Below, in pieces: positions 11,818-21,975 of a stretch of DNA of 64,000 nt. The stretch lies in contig NZ_CP029343.1 of NCBI RefSeq assembly GCF_003143515.1, forward strand, positions 248,001 through 312,000. The letters run 5' to 3'. Every line of letters begins with the position of its first letter. The first letter of the stretch is position 1. This stretch comes from Massilia oculi (lineage in GTDB: Bacteria > Pseudomonadota > Gammaproteobacteria > Burkholderiales > Burkholderiaceae_D). The translations under genes were made by a program, and so were the position numbers. The notes beneath the pieces were generated by a model. That model had not been told where the DNA came from, searched no databases, and saw only the letters and a program-made list of their open reading frames with translations.

Positions 11818-11846
11818 AATATTTTCTACAAGTAAAAAAGTTTCAA
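11818..11846 (-). promoter_or_regulatory. Candidate promoter for lon
   Basis: On the minus strand TTGAAA (11846-11841) lies 17 bp before AATATT (11823-11818), about 70 bp upstream of the lon ATG, in an AT-rich stretch. The TTGAAA is compatible with either a sigma-70 or a sigma-32 -35 box. No CCCCAT-type heat-shock -10 was seen, so the heat-shock assignment is open. Confidence 0.45.
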
Positions 11847-11889
11847 CTTGCCGAAGAATATAGCCGTTCCAATAAAAGACCGATTCTAA

Positions 11890-11932
11890 ATAGAAAAAGC
11901 CACCGCGCGGCGCACCGCGAGTGGCTTTTCGA
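11890..11932 (-). terminator. Intrinsic terminator downstream of clpX
   Basis: On the minus strand GCCACTCGCGG pairs (one mismatch) with CCGCGCGGTGGC, followed by TTTTTCTATTT. It lies about 90 bp after the clpX stop and before the lon promoter. Confidence 0.8.
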
Positions 11933-12017
11933 TTGAAGCCGAAGTCTTTTATTGAGATTGATTGTACCTAGTTGAGTCCGCACGGCAAGCCTTTTGTGGC
12001 GTGCGTGCGGGCTTTTT

Positions 12018-13286
12018 TCAATTCTCTCCGGATGCCTTCGCGGTTTCGCTATAAATCAGCAAAGGTTTAGCGCCATTCGTGATCGTATTTTCATCGATGA
12101 CGACTTTCACGACGTTTTGCTGGCTTGGCAATTCATACATCACATCCAGCAGCGCGTGCTCGAGAATCGAACGCAGGCCGCGGGCGCCGGTCTTGCGCGC
12201 CAGCGCCTTCTTGGCGATCGCATGCAGGGCGGCGGGACGGATTTCCAACTCGGCGCCTTCCATCTCGAGCAGCTTCGAATACTGCTTGATCAGCGCATTC
12301 TTCGGCTCGACCAGGATCTGGATCAGCGCTTCTTCGGTCAGCTCGGAGAGGGCAGCCACCACCGGCAGGCGGCCGACAAGCTCGGGGATCAGGCCGAACT
12401 TGATCAAATCCTCCGGCTCGGCTTCGAGCAGGATCTCGGCGTTGTAGCCGTCGTCCAGGCTCTTGACCGTGGCGCCGAAACCGATGCCGCTCTTGACCGA
12501 GCGGTTCTGGATTACCTTGGCCAGGCCGTCGAAGGCGCCGCCGCAGATGAACATGATGTTGGTCGTGTCGATCTGCACGAAGTCCTGGTTCGGATGCTTG
12601 CGGCCACCTTGTGGCGGCACCGACGCCATCGTACCTTCGATCAGTTTCAGCAGCGCCTGCTGCACGCCTTCGCCCGAGACGTCGCGGGTGATCGATGGAT
12701 TGTCGGACTTGCGCGAAATCTTGTCGATCTCGTCGATGTAGACGATGCCGCGCTGCGCCTTTTCCACCTCATAGTTGCAGCTCTGCAGCAACTTCTGGAT
12801 GATGTTCTCGACGTCTTCGCCGACATAGCCGGCTTCGGTCAGGGTGGTCGCGTCGGCGATCACGAAGGGAACGTTGAGCATGCGCGCCAGGGTCTGGGCC
12901 AGCAGGGTCTTGCCGGAGCCGGTGGGGCCCACGAGCAGAATATTGCTCTTGGCCAGTTCGACTTCGTCTTTCTTGCCCAGGTGCTTGAGGCGCTTGTAAT
13001 GGTTGTACACGGCCACCGACAGGATACGCTTGGCCGTTTGCTGGCCAATCACGTACTGGTCGAGCAGTTCGGTGATTTCGTGTGGCGTCGGCAGGTCGGA
13101 CTTGGCGCCCGCCACCGTTTCGACGTTCGACGTTTCATCGCGGATGATGTCGTTGCACAGGTCGATGCATTCATCGCAGATGAACACCGACGGTCCCGCG
13201 ATCAGCTTCTTGACTTCGTGCTGGCTCTTTCCGCAGAACGAGCAGTACAGAAGTTTTTCGCCGCTGGAGGATTTTTTGTCTGACAT
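12018..13286 (-). CDS. clpX: ATP-dependent Clp protease ATP-binding subunit ClpX
   Basis: A 422-residue AAA+ unfoldase that feeds substrates to ClpP. The N-terminal zinc-binding domain has Cys15, Cys18, Cys37 and Cys40. Walker [12 protein letters not shown] lies near residue 120, Walker [10 protein letters not shown] near 185, the ClpP-docking IGF loop within SGIGFGA near residue 270, and the sensor-2 region [10 protein letters not shown] near the C-terminus. The length matches the family. It follows clpP in the same direction, but an intrinsic terminator lies between them. Confidence 0.97.
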   Translation of the reverse strand: MSDKKSSSGEKLLYCSFCGKSQHEVKKLIAGPSVFICDECIDLCNDIIRDETSNVETVAGAKSDLPTPHEITELLDQYVIGQQTAKRILSVAVYNHYKRLKHLGKKDEVELAKSNILLVGPTGSGKTLLAQTLARMLNVPFVIADATTLTEAGYVGEDVENIIQKLLQSCNYEVEKAQRGIVYIDEIDKISRKSDNPSITRDVSGEGVQQALLKLIEGTMASVPPQGGRKHPNQDFVQIDTTNIMFICGGAFDGLAKVIQNRSVKSGIGFGATVKSLDDGYNAEILLEAEPEDLIKFGLIPELVGRLPVVAALSELTEEALIQILVEPKNALIKQYSKLLEMEGAELEIRPAALHAIAKKALARKTGARGLRSILEHALLDVMYELPSQQNVVKVVIDENTITNGAKPLLIYSETAKASGEN

Positions 13287-13403
13287 GGGGGCAGGACTCT
13301 ATTGAATTGCTGTGAATATAACGCTTATACGAGTATGCAACAAGTGCGAATGTGACATGCCCTGAAGGCAGCGCAACCTGTGCACCTACGAACATGCTAC
13401 CCG

Positions 13404-13450
13404 AAATAAAAAACAAACGCCCGAACGTGATCGCGTCCGGGCGTTTTTTT
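13404..13450 (-). terminator. Intrinsic terminator between clpP and clpX
   Basis: ACGCCCG and CGGGCGT form the base of a 28-bp hairpin. Read on the minus strand it is followed by TTTGTTTTTTATTT, and on the plus strand by T7. It lies 33 bp after clpP, implying at least partial separation of clpP and clpX transcription. Confidence 0.85.
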
Positions 13451-13482
13451 CCAACACCTCTTTCGAGGTACGGGGCTGAAAC

Positions 13483-14100
13483 CTACCCGCGGCTGGTCAG
13501 GACCTTGTCGATCATGCCATATTCGACGGATTCTTCCGCCGACATGAAGCGGTCGCGGTCGGTATCCTTGTGGATCTGCTCGATGCTCTGACCGGTGTTG
13601 TCGGCCATGATGCGCGCCAGGCGCTCGCGCAGGTACAAGATCTCCTTGGCCTGGATTTCGATATCCGATGCCATGCCCTGCGATCCGCCCGATGGCTGGT
13701 GAATCATGACGCGCGAGTTCGGCAGCGAGAAACGCTTGCCCTTGGCGCCGGCGGCCAGCAGGAAGGCGCCCATCGAGGCGGCCAGGCCGGTGCACAGCGT
13801 CGAGACGTCCGGCTTGATGAAGTTCATCGTGTCGAAGATCGCCAGGCCCGCCGAGACGGAGCCGCCCGGGGAATTAATGTAGAGCGAAATATCCTTGTCA
13901 GGATTTTCACTTTCCAGGAACAGCATCTGGGCGACGATCAGGTTCGCCATCTGGTCGTTGACAGGACCGACCAGGAAGATCACGCGCTCCTTCAAGAGGC
14001 GCGAATAGATGTCATAGGCGCGCTCGCCGCGGCCACTCTGTTCGATCACCATCGGCACCATGCCGAGTGCTTGTGTATCCAATGCCGGATTACGAATCAT
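13483..14100 (-). CDS. clpP: ATP-dependent Clp protease proteolytic subunit ClpP
   Basis: A 205-residue serine peptidase that forms the tetradecameric proteolytic chamber used with ClpX. The catalytic triad is visible: Ser109 in [11 protein letters not shown], His134 in [10 protein letters not shown], and the Asp in the [10 protein letters not shown] region near residue 175. The N-terminal IVEP-like region is present as [27 protein letters not shown]. The start at 14100 ([13 protein letters not shown]) is chosen over a longer open frame that would run into the tig terminator hairpin. Confidence 0.97.
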   Translation of the reverse strand: MIRNPALDTQALGMVPMVIEQSGRGERAYDIYSRLLKERVIFLVGPVNDQMANLIVAQMLFLESENPDKDISLYINSPGGSVSAGLAIFDTMNFIKPDVSTLCTGLAASMGAFLLAAGAKGKRFSLPNSRVMIHQPSGGSQGMASDIEIQAKEILYLRERLARIMADNTGQSIEQIHKDTDRDRFMSAEESVEYGMIDKVLTSRG

Positions 14101-14130
14101 ACCCGTCTCGTTCCTTATAAAGAGGCCATT

Positions 14131-14159
14131 GAAAAAAATGCCGGCCCTGGAGGCCGGCA
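14131..14159 (-). terminator. Intrinsic terminator between tig and clpP
   Basis: On the minus strand TGCCGGCC and GGCCGGCA form a strong stem followed by T7, 12 bp after the tig stop. It separates tig from clpP. Confidence 0.9.
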
Positions 14160-14170
14160 AGTTCGATTCT

Positions 14171-15511
14171 TCAGGCCTGTGGGACGCTGCCCATCAGTTC
14201 ATCGAAAGCGATGGTCTTGGTCGACACTTTCGCCTTGCCGAGTACATAGTTGACGACGTTTTCTTCCAATACAAGAGCTTCGACTTCACCCAGGCGACGA
14301 CGGTCGCTGAAGTAGTACTTGAGCACTTCTTTCGGATCTTCGTAGCTTTGCGAGAAGTCTTCGATCTGGGCTTTCACCTGCTCCTGGGTAGCTTGCAGGT
14401 TGTTGTCGGCGACCAGTTGCGACAGGATCAGGCCCAGGCGCACGCGGCGCTCAGCCTTGTCCTTGAACATCTCGGCCGGGAATGGCAGCTTGGACACGTC
14501 CATGCCGCGCTGCGCCATGTCCTGGCGGGTCATTTCGGCCAGGCGTTCCGAATCCTGCTCGATCATGACTTGCGGCACGTCCAGTTCGGTCGACTTGACC
14601 AGGGCGTCCATCACGGCTTCCTTGTTACGTGCTTTGACACGCGCGCGCACTTCGCGTTCCAGGTTGACCTTGATGTCTTCGCGCATCTTGTCGATCGAGC
14701 CGTCTTCGATGCCCAGCGATTGGGCGAATTCGGCGTCGACTTCCGGCAGGTGCGCCCACTCCAGGGCTTTCAGGGTGATGGTGAACTCGGCGGTTTTACC
14801 TGCCACGTCCTTGCCATGGTAGTCTTCCGGGAAAGCCAGCGGGAAGGTCTTGCTCTCGCCAACTTTCAGGCCAACGGTCGCCGCTTCGAATTCCGGCAGC
14901 ATGCGGCCTTCGCCCAGCACGAAGGCGTAGTCTTCCGCCTTGCCGCCAGCGAATTCGACGCCGTCCAGGGTGCCGACGAAGTCGACGGTGACGCGGTCGC
15001 CGTTGGCGGCCACGGCTTCGCCGCCGGTGCCGTGTTCGCCTGCTTCACCCTTGGTGTGGTAGTGCACGCGCTGCTTGCGCAGGATGTCGATGGTCTTGTC
15101 GATCTCGACGTCGCTGACGTCGGTGTTGACGGTCTCGACTTCGACGGCAGCCAGGTCGCCGATCACGACTTCCGGATACACTTCGAAGGTGGCGTCGAAG
15201 GACAGCGTGCCTTCTTCAGCGTCTTGCTTAGGCTCGATTTTCGGGAAACCGGCAACGCGCAGCTCGTTCTCGACGGCGGCTTCGTTGAAAGCGCGGCCGA
15301 CCTTGTCGTTCAGCACGTCGGTTTCGATCTGGTAGCCGTACTGGGCAGCGACCATCTTCATCGGCACTTTGCCTGGACGGAAGCCCGGCGCGCGGGCCGT
15401 CTTGGCCTGCTGCTTCAGGCGCTTTTCGACTTCGGTACGGACGTCAGCGACCGGAAAAGAGATCGTCAAGCGACGCTCGAGTTTACCCAGGGTTTCGACT
15501 GCAGTTGCCAT
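14171..15511 (-). CDS. tig: Trigger factor (ribosome-associated chaperone / PPIase)
   Basis: A 446-residue chaperone that meets nascent chains at the ribosome exit. The ribosome-binding signature GFRPGKVP lies near residues 43-50 in the N-terminal domain. The FKBP-like PPIase domain spans roughly 165-250 ([20 protein letters not shown]). The rest is the helical C-terminal chaperone domain. The length is standard. It follows tRNA-Leu and precedes clpP on the minus strand, the common gene order. Confidence 0.97.
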   Translation of the reverse strand: MATAVETLGKLERRLTISFPVADVRTEVEKRLKQQAKTARAPGFRPGKVPMKMVAAQYGYQIETDVLNDKVGRAFNEAAVENELRVAGFPKIEPKQDAEEGTLSFDATFEVYPEVVIGDLAAVEVETVNTDVSDVEIDKTIDILRKQRVHYHTKGEAGEHGTGGEAVAANGDRVTVDFVGTLDGVEFAGGKAEDYAFVLGEGRMLPEFEAATVGLKVGESKTFPLAFPEDYHGKDVAGKTAEFTITLKALEWAHLPEVDAEFAQSLGIEDGSIDKMREDIKVNLEREVRARVKARNKEAVMDALVKSTELDVPQVMIEQDSERLAEMTRQDMAQRGMDVSKLPFPAEMFKDKAERRVRLGLILSQLVADNNLQATQEQVKAQIEDFSQSYEDPKEVLKYYFSDRRRLGEVEALVLEENVVNYVLGKAKVSTKTIAFDELMGSVPQA

Positions 15512-15542
15512 TGTAAAAATCGTCCAAAAAAATAATTATTCG

Positions 15543-15629
15543 TGGTGCGAGGAGGGGGACTCGAACCCCCACACCATTGCTGGCGTCAGGACCTAAACCT
15601 GGTGCGTCTACCAATTTCGCCATCCTCGC
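15543..15629 (-). tRNA. tRNA-Leu (TAG)
   Basis: An 87-nt class II tRNA on the minus strand starting GCGAGGATGGCGAAATTGG and ending with encoded CCA. The anticodon loop TTTAGGT gives anticodon TAG. The variable arm is long, as expected for leucine tRNAs, and the T arm has GGTTCGAGTCC. It lies 31 bp upstream of tig. Confidence 0.95.
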
Positions 15630-15858
15630 TCAGGATTGCATAATTGCCACAAAAACAAAGGACGACCGACAGTGAAACCGGCCGCCCTGCACTCCAATGT
15701 TTAGGGGCTACAACTTCAAACGATTATTTTACTGGAATTTCTGACACTATTGGGCATCATTTTTAGCGGTGCGGGGTATGGTGCGATGAATATTGCAGCT
15801 CATCCGTATATTGGACGCGTGGACGGGGAACCCGGACACCCTACCCCGCCCGCGCCAA

Positions 15859-18800
15859 TCACGACTCCGGCTTCTTGACGCGGAAGCACATTGCATACAA
15901 GGCCGGCAAGAACAGCAAGGTCAACGCCGTCGCCACGATCAACCCGCCCATGATCGCCACCGCCATCGGCCCCCAGAACGTCGACCGGGAAAGCGGGATC
16001 ATGGCCAGCGCCGCAGCAGCCGCCGTCAACAGGATCGGCCGGCAACGCCGCACCGCCGATTCCACGATCGCATCCCACGGATGACTGCCGTTCGCGATGT
16101 CATGCTCGATCTGGTCCACCAGGATCACCGAATTGCGGATGATCATCCCGAACAGCGCGATCACGCCAAGATTGGCGACGAAACCGAACGGCCGGTCCAG
16201 GATCAAGAGCGCCATCGCCGCTCCCGCCACGCCCAGGGGGCCGGTGAGGAACACCAGCAGCGAACGCGAGAAGCTGTGCAGCTGCAGCATCAGCAAGGTG
16301 AACGTGATGAACAGCACCAGCGGCACGTTGGCCATGATCGAGGCCTCGGCCTCGGCGCTGTCGGCCGCCGCGCCCTCCACCGTCACGCGGTAGCCGGCCG
16401 GCAGTCTGGCGCGGATGCCGGCCAGTTTGGCGTCGACCTGGTCGGTCACGGTCGGCCCCTGGATGCCCTCCACCACGTCGGATTGCACCATGATCGCCCA
16501 CTCGCGGCCCTCGCGCCACACCACGCCCGGCTCCCACACGAACTGGACCCGCGCGACCTGGCCGATGGTGACGGCGCGCCCGCCGGCGGTCGGCACCAGC
16601 GCTTCCTGCAGGCGGGTGATGGTCGAACGCTCCTCGAACGGCTGGCGCACCACCATGTCGATCAGGCGGTTCGATTCGCGGAACTGGCCGATCGGGGTGC
16701 CGGTCAACGTCGTCTGCACCACGCGCCGCACGGCTTGCGAGGTCACGCCCAGCGCGCGCAGCTTGTCCTGGTCGAGGTCCAGGCGCAGCACCTTGACCGA
16801 CTCATTCCAGTTGTCGTTCACGCCCAGCGTGTTCGGGTTGGCGGCCATCACTTCCTTGACCTGGTCGGCGATGGTGCGCACCACGCCGATGTCCGGGCCC
16901 AGCACCTGGAACTGCACCGGATACGGCACCGGCGGCCCGTTCGGCAGCAGCTTTACCCGGCCACGCACCTCGGGGAAGTCGGTCTTGAACACCTCGATGA
17001 TCTTCATGCGCAGGCGTTCTCGCGCCTCGGTATCGACGGGCAGCACCACCAGTTGGGACACGTTCGACTGCGGGAATATCTGGTCCAGCGGCAGGTAGAA
17101 GCGCGGGCTGCCGGTGCCGACGTAGCTCGTCACGCTCTGCACGCCCTCCTGCTTGGCCAGGAAGGCCTCGAAGCGCTTCACGACGGCTTCGTTGGCGGCA
17201 AAGCTCGTGCCTTCGGGCGACCACAGCTCCACCATCAGCTCGGGGCGGCTCGAATCGGGGAAGAACTGCTTCTCGATGAAATTGAAGCCGAACACGCCCA
17301 GGGCGAAGACGCCCAGGCTCAGCGCGATCGTGGTTTTTCTCCACTCGACGCAGCGGTTCACCAGGCGCCGGAAGCGCTGGTAGCCGGGCGTGTCGAAGAC
17401 GTCGTGATGGCTGCCCTCCCCGGTGGCATGCGGCTTCACCTTCAGCAGCAGGAAACCGATGTAGGGCGTAAACGTGACCGCCACCACCCACGAGATCAGC
17501 AGCGCCAGTCCGTTCACCGAGAACATCGTGAACGTGTATTCGCCGGCCGCCGATTCGGCCAGGCCGATCGGCAGGAAGCCCGCCGCCGTGATCAGGGTCC
17601 CGGTCAGCATCGGCATCGCGGTCGAGGTGTAGGCGAAGGTGGCCGCCTCGAAGCGGGACAAGCCTTCTTCCATCTTGCGCACCATCATCTCGACTGCGAT
17701 GATGGCGTCGTCCACCAGCAGGCCGAGGGCGATGATCAGGGCGCCGAGCGAAATCTTGTGCAGCGAGATGTCCAGCATGCGCATGAACAGGAAGGTAATC
17801 GCCAGCACCAGCGGGATCGACAGCGCCACCACCAGGCCCGGATACACGTCCACCCGCCACCTCGGCTTGGTGTGCAGGCCCAGCGCCAGGAAGGACACGA
17901 TCAGCACGATCACCACCGCCTCGATCAGCACCTTGACGAATTCGCCGACCGAGGCCGTCACCGCCTGCGGCTGGTCGGCCACCCGTTCGAGTTCGATGCC
18001 GACCGGGAGCTGGGAGCGGATGCGGTCCACCGTCTCGCTCAGGCCTTCGCCCATGGTGATGATGTTGCCGCCTTTTTGCATCGACACGCCCAGGCCGATG
18101 ACTTCCTTGCCGTTGAAACGCATCTTGTCGGCCGGCGGATCCTGGTAGCCGCGCTTGACGGTCGCGAAGTCGCCCAGGCGGAAGGTGGTGCCGCCGGCGC
18201 GCAATTGCAGGTCTTCGATCTGGCCCAGCGTGCGCAGCGCGCCCGTGACCCGCACCTGCAGATTGTCGGTCCCCGTCACCAGCACCCCGCTCGCCTCGAC
18301 CTGGTTCTGGGTCGCGATCTGGTTGACGATCTGCTCGAAAGGCACGCCCAGCTGGGCGAACTTCTTGCTCGAGAACTCGATATACACCTTCTCGCTCTGC
18401 ACGCCGAACTGCTCGACCTTGGCCACCAGCGGCACGCGCAGCAGTTGCTGGCGCACGAAGTCGGCATAGTCGCGCATCTCGGCATAGGTGAAGCCGTCGC
18501 CGGACAGCGCGAAGATGGACCCGTAGGTGTCGCCGAATTCGTCGTTGAAGAACGGCCCGATCACGCCCTGCGGCAGGGTGCCCGCGATGTCGCCGATCTT
18601 CTTGCGCACCTGGTACCAGGCCGGCGAAGTCTCGGACGGCGGCGTCGATTCGCGCAGCTCGAGGATGATCGTGGTCTCGCCCGGCTTGGAAAAACTGCGG
18701 ATCGTGTGGATATAGGGCGTCTCCTGGAGCTTGCGCTCCAGCGGGTCGGTCACCTGCTCGGCCATCTGCAGCGCGGTGGCGCCCGGCCAGACGGCGCGCA

Positions 18801-18948
18801 CCACCATCGCGCGGAAGGTGAAGGGAGGATCCTCGTCCTGGCCCAGCTCGAAGTAACTGAGGATCCCGAACAGCATGCAGGCGGCGATCAGGAAACGCGT
18901 GAGGGGGATGTGCTCCAGCGCCCAGCGCGACAGATTGAAACCCTTCAT
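15859..18948 (-). CDS. RND family efflux permease (AcrB/MexB-like)
   Basis: A 1029-residue inner-membrane proton-driven exporter of the HAE1-type RND superfamily. A first transmembrane helix at about 15-33 is followed by a large periplasmic porter loop. The central membrane block contains the conserved acidic pair region (ALGLLVDDAIIAVEMM near residue 405). A second periplasmic loop and a C-terminal membrane block (FGMIIRNSVILVDQI) complete it. The start codon overlaps the stop of the upstream membrane-fusion protein gene in an ATGA, indicating translational coupling. No outer-membrane channel gene follows in this window. Substrates are unknown. Confidence 0.93.
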   Translation of the reverse strand: MKGFNLSRWALEHIPLTRFLIAACMLFGILSYFELGQDEDPPFTFRAMVVRAVWPGATALQMAEQVTDPLERKLQETPYIHTIRSFSKPGETTIILELRESTPPSETSPAWYQVRKKIGDIAGTLPQGVIGPFFNDEFGDTYGSIFALSGDGFTYAEMRDYADFVRQQLLRVPLVAKVEQFGVQSEKVYIEFSSKKFAQLGVPFEQIVNQIATQNQVEASGVLVTGTDNLQVRVTGALRTLGQIEDLQLRAGGTTFRLGDFATVKRGYQDPPADKMRFNGKEVIGLGVSMQKGGNIITMGEGLSETVDRIRSQLPVGIELERVADQPQAVTASVGEFVKVLIEAVVIVLIVSFLALGLHTKPRWRVDVYPGLVVALSIPLVLAITFLFMRMLDISLHKISLGALIIALGLLVDDAIIAVEMMVRKMEEGLSRFEAATFAYTSTAMPMLTGTLITAAGFLPIGLAESAAGEYTFTMFSVNGLALLISWVVAVTFTPYIGFLLLKVKPHATGEGSHHDVFDTPGYQRFRRLVNRCVEWRKTTIALSLGVFALGVFGFNFIEKQFFPDSSRPELMVELWSPEGTSFAANEAVVKRFEAFLAKQEGVQSVTSYVGTGSPRFYLPLDQIFPQSNVSQLVVLPVDTEARERLRMKIIEVFKTDFPEVRGRVKLLPNGPPVPYPVQFQVLGPDIGVVRTIADQVKEVMAANPNTLGVNDNWNESVKVLRLDLDQDKLRALGVTSQAVRRVVQTTLTGTPIGQFRESNRLIDMVVRQPFEERSTITRLQEALVPTAGGRAVTIGQVARVQFVWEPGVVWREGREWAIMVQSDVVEGIQGPTVTDQVDAKLAGIRARLPAGYRVTVEGAAADSAEAEASIMANVPLVLFITFTLLMLQLHSFSRSLLVFLTGPLGVAGAAMALLILDRPFGFVANLGVIALFGMIIRNSVILVDQIEHDIANGSHPWDAIVESAVRRCRPILLTAAAAALAMIPLSRSTFWGPMAVAIMGGLIVATALTLLFLPALYAMCFRVKKPES

Positions 18949-20081
18949 TTGCCGACCTCGCCCGACACGATCGCTTCGGTGTCGGCGCGGCGCGAGACGT
19001 CGGCGGTGAGGATGCGCACCTTCTGGCCGTCGCGCAGCAGGTTGACGCCGGCGGTGACGACGTTCTGGCCGGCGGCCACCTGGCCCGTGACCAGCACGTC
19101 ATTGCGCACCTGGCCGACCACCTGCACCGGCACCAGCTTGACAGCGCCGTTCTCGACGATCCAGACCGAGCTGGCGCCCTTGTGCTGCACCAGCGCGGTC
19201 AGGGGCAGGCGCAGGCCGGCCGCGCCATTGCCGCCCGTGGCGAGTTCGACCGTCGCCGTCATGCCCAGGCGGACTTCGGCGTTCTCGGGAATGGCCACCT
19301 TGACCGTATAGGTGCGGGTGGCCGGATCGGCCACCGGCGACACTTCGCGGATCTTGCCGCGGATCGCTACCGCCTCGTTGGCCCACAGGCGCACGGTGAC
19401 GTCGCGGGCCGCGCGCAGCTGCCCGACCTTGTCTTCGGGGATGCCGATCACCACTTCCTTCTCGACGGTTCTCGCCACCCGCACCACCGGGCTGCCGGGT
19501 TGCACCACCTGCCCCACTTCGGCCTCGATGGCGGTCACCACGCCGTCGGCGTCGGCCGCCAGGTTCGTATAGTTGGCCTGGTTGGCCTGGCCACGCAGCC
19601 CGGCGCGGGCGGCGTCGACATTGGCCTGGGCCGCCTTCAGGGCGCTCTGCTTGGCGTCGAGCACCGCCTGGCTGACGAAATTCTGGGCGCGCAAGTCGAC
19701 GTGGCGCTTGTAGTCGGCGCGGGCCAGGTCGCGCTCGGTCTCGGCGGCGCGCAGCGTGGCGCGGGCCTGGCTTTCGGCCAGGCGCAGGTCTTGCGGATCG
19801 AGCCGCATCAGCACGTCGCCGCGCCTGACCGTGGCGCCGACGTCCACCTTGCGTTCGACGATCTTGCCGCCGACCCGGAAACCGAGCTGCGATTCGTAGC
19901 GCGGGCGCACGTCGCCGGAGAATTCCAGGCGCTCGCCCGCGGTGTCGGCGGCCAGGGTGGTCACGCGGACCGGACGCACGTCCTCAGCAGGTGGGGCGGG
20001 CTTGGAACAGGCGACCAGGGCGGCGGCAAGCGGCGCCAGCACGGCTGCGCGCAGGGCGGAAGAGGAAATACGGGAAAACAC
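18945..20081 (-). CDS. RND efflux periplasmic adaptor (membrane fusion protein), lipoprotein
   Basis: A 378-residue adaptor that links the RND permease to an outer-membrane channel. A lipoprotein signal ends at the LVAC lipobox with Cys25 as acylation site. The lipoyl/barrel-sandwich halves appear at about 65-95 and 175-205, separated by an alpha-hairpin rich in Ala, Arg and Gln (about 100-170). A beta-barrel domain with RLGMTATV follows. It is first in a two-gene operon with the permease and divergent from hpnC. Confidence 0.92.
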   Translation of the reverse strand: MFSRISSSALRAAVLAPLAAALVACSKPAPPAEDVRPVRVTTLAADTAGERLEFSGDVRPRYESQLGFRVGGKIVERKVDVGATVRRGDVLMRLDPQDLRLAESQARATLRAAETERDLARADYKRHVDLRAQNFVSQAVLDAKQSALKAAQANVDAARAGLRGQANQANYTNLAADADGVVTAIEAEVGQVVQPGSPVVRVARTVEKEVVIGIPEDKVGQLRAARDVTVRLWANEAVAIRGKIREVSPVADPATRTYTVKVAIPENAEVRLGMTATVELATGGNGAAGLRLPLTALVQHKGASSVWIVENGAVKLVPVQVVGQVRNDVLVTGQVAAGQNVVTAGVNLLRDGQKVRILTADVSRRADTEAIVSGEVGK

Positions 20082-20170
20082 AGTGGCAATCCTTTGGCTG
20101 ATCTAGCGGCGTCTCGGGCCGGAGCTGGCTGCGCAGTAGGGTCACATTAGCGCCAGTTTGTAATCCAGCA

Positions 20171-20178
20171 ATTATAAT
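20171..20178. promoter_or_regulatory. Candidate shared -10 element in the efflux/hpnC divergent region
   Basis: In the 142-bp gap between the divergent adaptor and hpnC genes, the palindrome ATTATAAT contains a perfect TATAAT on both strands, so it could serve as the -10 box in either direction. No good -35 at proper spacing was recognised for either side. Confidence 0.3.
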
Positions 20179-20223
20179 CATGCAAATAGATAAATCAGGT
20201 GACTTTAGAGTCATCCGTCCAAA

Positions 20224-21033
20224 ATGGCCGTAGACCACTACGAAAACTTTCCTGTCGCCTCGATCCTGCTGCCGCGCCGCCTGGTGCCGGCGGTCGAGGC
20301 GATCTATGCCTTCGCCCGCAGCGCCGACGACCTGGCCGACGAAGGCAATGCCACGCCCGACGAGCGGCTGGCCGCCCTCGAAGCCTACGAACGCGAACTG
20401 GACCAGATCGGTGTCGGCGCAGCGTCGCCGGATCCGATGTTCGCGCGCCTGGCCGGCGTCGTCGCCCAATACCGCCTGCGGCTGGACCCGATGCGCGACC
20501 TGCTGTCGGCCTTCAAGCAGGACGTCGTCACCCAGCGCTATGCCGACTATGCGAACCTGCTCGATTATTGCCGCCGCTCGGCCGATCCGGTCGGCCGCCT
20601 GATGCTGGCGCTGTACGGCGCCGACGACGCCGACAATGTGCGCGACTCCGACGCCATCTGCAGCGCGCTGCAGCTGACGAACTTCCTGCAGGACGTGGCG
20701 ATCGACCTGGAAAAGGGGCGCATCTACATTCCTCTGGAAGACCTGGCCCGCTTCAAGGTGAGCGAGGCGGCGCTGCGCGCCGGCACGGTCGACGCGCCGT
20801 TCCAGGCCCTGATGCGCTTCGAGGTCGAGCGCACCCGCGCCCTGATGCTGTCGGGCGCCCCGCTGGCCAAGCGCCTGCCGGGCCGCATCGGCTGGGAGCT
20901 GAGGATGATCGTCCACGGCGGCCTGCGCATCCTCGACCGCATCGAGCAGGCCGGTTACGACGTGTTCCGGCGCCGCCCGGTGCTGTCGGCGCCCGACTGG
21001 TTCATGGTCGGCTGGGGCGCGTTACGGATGTAA
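20224..21033 (+). CDS. hpnC: Hydroxysqualene synthase HpnC (presqualene diphosphate to hydroxysqualene)
   Basis: A 269-residue trans-isoprenyl diphosphate synthase of the squalene/phytoene synthase family. It has two Asp-rich metal-binding motifs: SADDLADE at 33-40 and QLTNFLQDVAIDLEKGR near residues 148-164. In the three-enzyme bacterial route HpnD makes presqualene diphosphate, HpnC converts it to hydroxysqualene, and HpnE reduces it to squalene. The N-terminus VDHYENFPVASILLP is typical of HpnC. hpnD follows after a 108-bp gap. Confidence 0.93.
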   Translation: MAVDHYENFPVASILLPRRLVPAVEAIYAFARSADDLADEGNATPDERLAALEAYERELDQIGVGAASPDPMFARLAGVVAQYRLRLDPMRDLLSAFKQDVVTQRYADYANLLDYCRRSADPVGRLMLALYGADDADNVRDSDAICSALQLTNFLQDVAIDLEKGRIYIPLEDLARFKVSEAALRAGTVDAPFQALMRFEVERTRALMLSGAPLAKRLPGRIGWELRMIVHGGLRILDRIEQAGYDVFRRRPVLSAPDWFMVGWGALRM

Positions 21034-21141
21034 TGACCCTTCCGGCAACCCTGATTTCACACTCATCGGCTAAGATAGCGGATTGACCGCGCGGCATCCC
21101 CTGATTCGGCCGCGCCCCGACCAGCATTTCACGACAATTTC

Positions 21142-21975
21142 ATGTCTCCAGACGAATACTGCCAGCAAAAGACCGTCCAAAGCGGCTCCAGTTTCTACTA
21201 CAGCTTCCTGTTTCTCCCGCCCGAGCGCCGGCGTGCGATCACGGCGCTGTACGCCTTCTGCCGCGAAGTCGACGACACCGTCGACGAGGCGACCGACGGT
21301 TCGGTGGCGCGCATCAAGCTGGCCTGGTGGCGCACCGAGGTCTCGAAGATGTACTCGGGCACCCCGACCCATCCGGTGATGCTGGCCCTGCAGCCGCACA
21401 TCGCCACCTATCGACTGGAAGAAAACCACCTGCTGGCCATCGTCGACGGCATGGAGATGGACCTCGACCAGAGCCGCTACCTCGACTACCCGGGCCTGCA
21501 GCGCTATTGCTGGCACGTGGCGGGCGTGGTCGGCATCCTTTCGGCCAGCATCTTCGGCTACACCAATCCGCAGACCCTGGCCTATGCCGAAAAGCTCGGC
21601 CTGGCCTTCCAGCTGACGAACATCATCCGCGACGTCGGCGACGATGCACGCAAGGGCCGCATCTACCTGCCGGTCAACGAGCTGCAGCAGTTCGGCGTCA
21701 CCGCCAACGACCTGCTCAAGCTGCAGCACAGCGACAAGTTCGAGGCGCTGATGCGCTTCCAGGCCGAGCGCGCGCAAGCCGTCTACGACGAGGCCCTGGC
21801 CCTGCTGCCGAAGGAAGACCGGCGCGCACAGCGTCCCGGCCTGATGATGGCCGCCATCTACCGCACCCTGCTGGACGAGATCCAGCGCGACGGCTTCCAC
21901 GTGCTCAACCAGCGCATCTCGCTCACGCCGCTGCGTAAGCTCTGGCTGGCGTGGAAAACCTATGTCCGCACCTGA
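21142..21975 (+). CDS. hpnD: Presqualene diphosphate synthase HpnD
   Basis: A 277-residue squalene/phytoene synthase family enzyme that condenses two farnesyl diphosphates into presqualene diphosphate. It shows motif 1 EVDDTVDE at about 42-49, motif 2 QLTNIIRDVGDDARKGR around 156-172, and the N-terminal SFYYSFLFLP substrate region. It overlaps hpnE by 14 bp, a sign of translational coupling within the hpnCDE operon. Confidence 0.94.
   Translation: MSPDEYCQQKTVQSGSSFYYSFLFLPPERRRAITALYAFCREVDDTVDEATDGSVARIKLAWWRTEVSKMYSGTPTHPVMLALQPHIATYRLEENHLLAIVDGMEMDLDQSRYLDYPGLQRYCWHVAGVVGILSASIFGYTNPQTLAYAEKLGLAFQLTNIIRDVGDDARKGRIYLPVNELQQFGVTANDLLKLQHSDKFEALMRFQAERAQAVYDEALALLPKEDRRAQRPGLMMAAIYRTLLDEIQRDGFHVLNQRISLTPLRKLWLAWKTYVRT

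Noticed and set aside
11976..12017. A hairpin with T6 on the plus strand next to the clpX stop
   Set aside because: It resembles a terminator, but no plus-strand gene leads into it, and on the minus strand it lacks a T-run; the hairpin at 11890-11932 is the better clpX terminator.
15793..19311. A 1172-codon plus-strand frame opposite the RND permease
   Set aside because: Antisense shadow of a clear permease gene; low-complexity His/Arg/Gln/Asp-rich product without domains.
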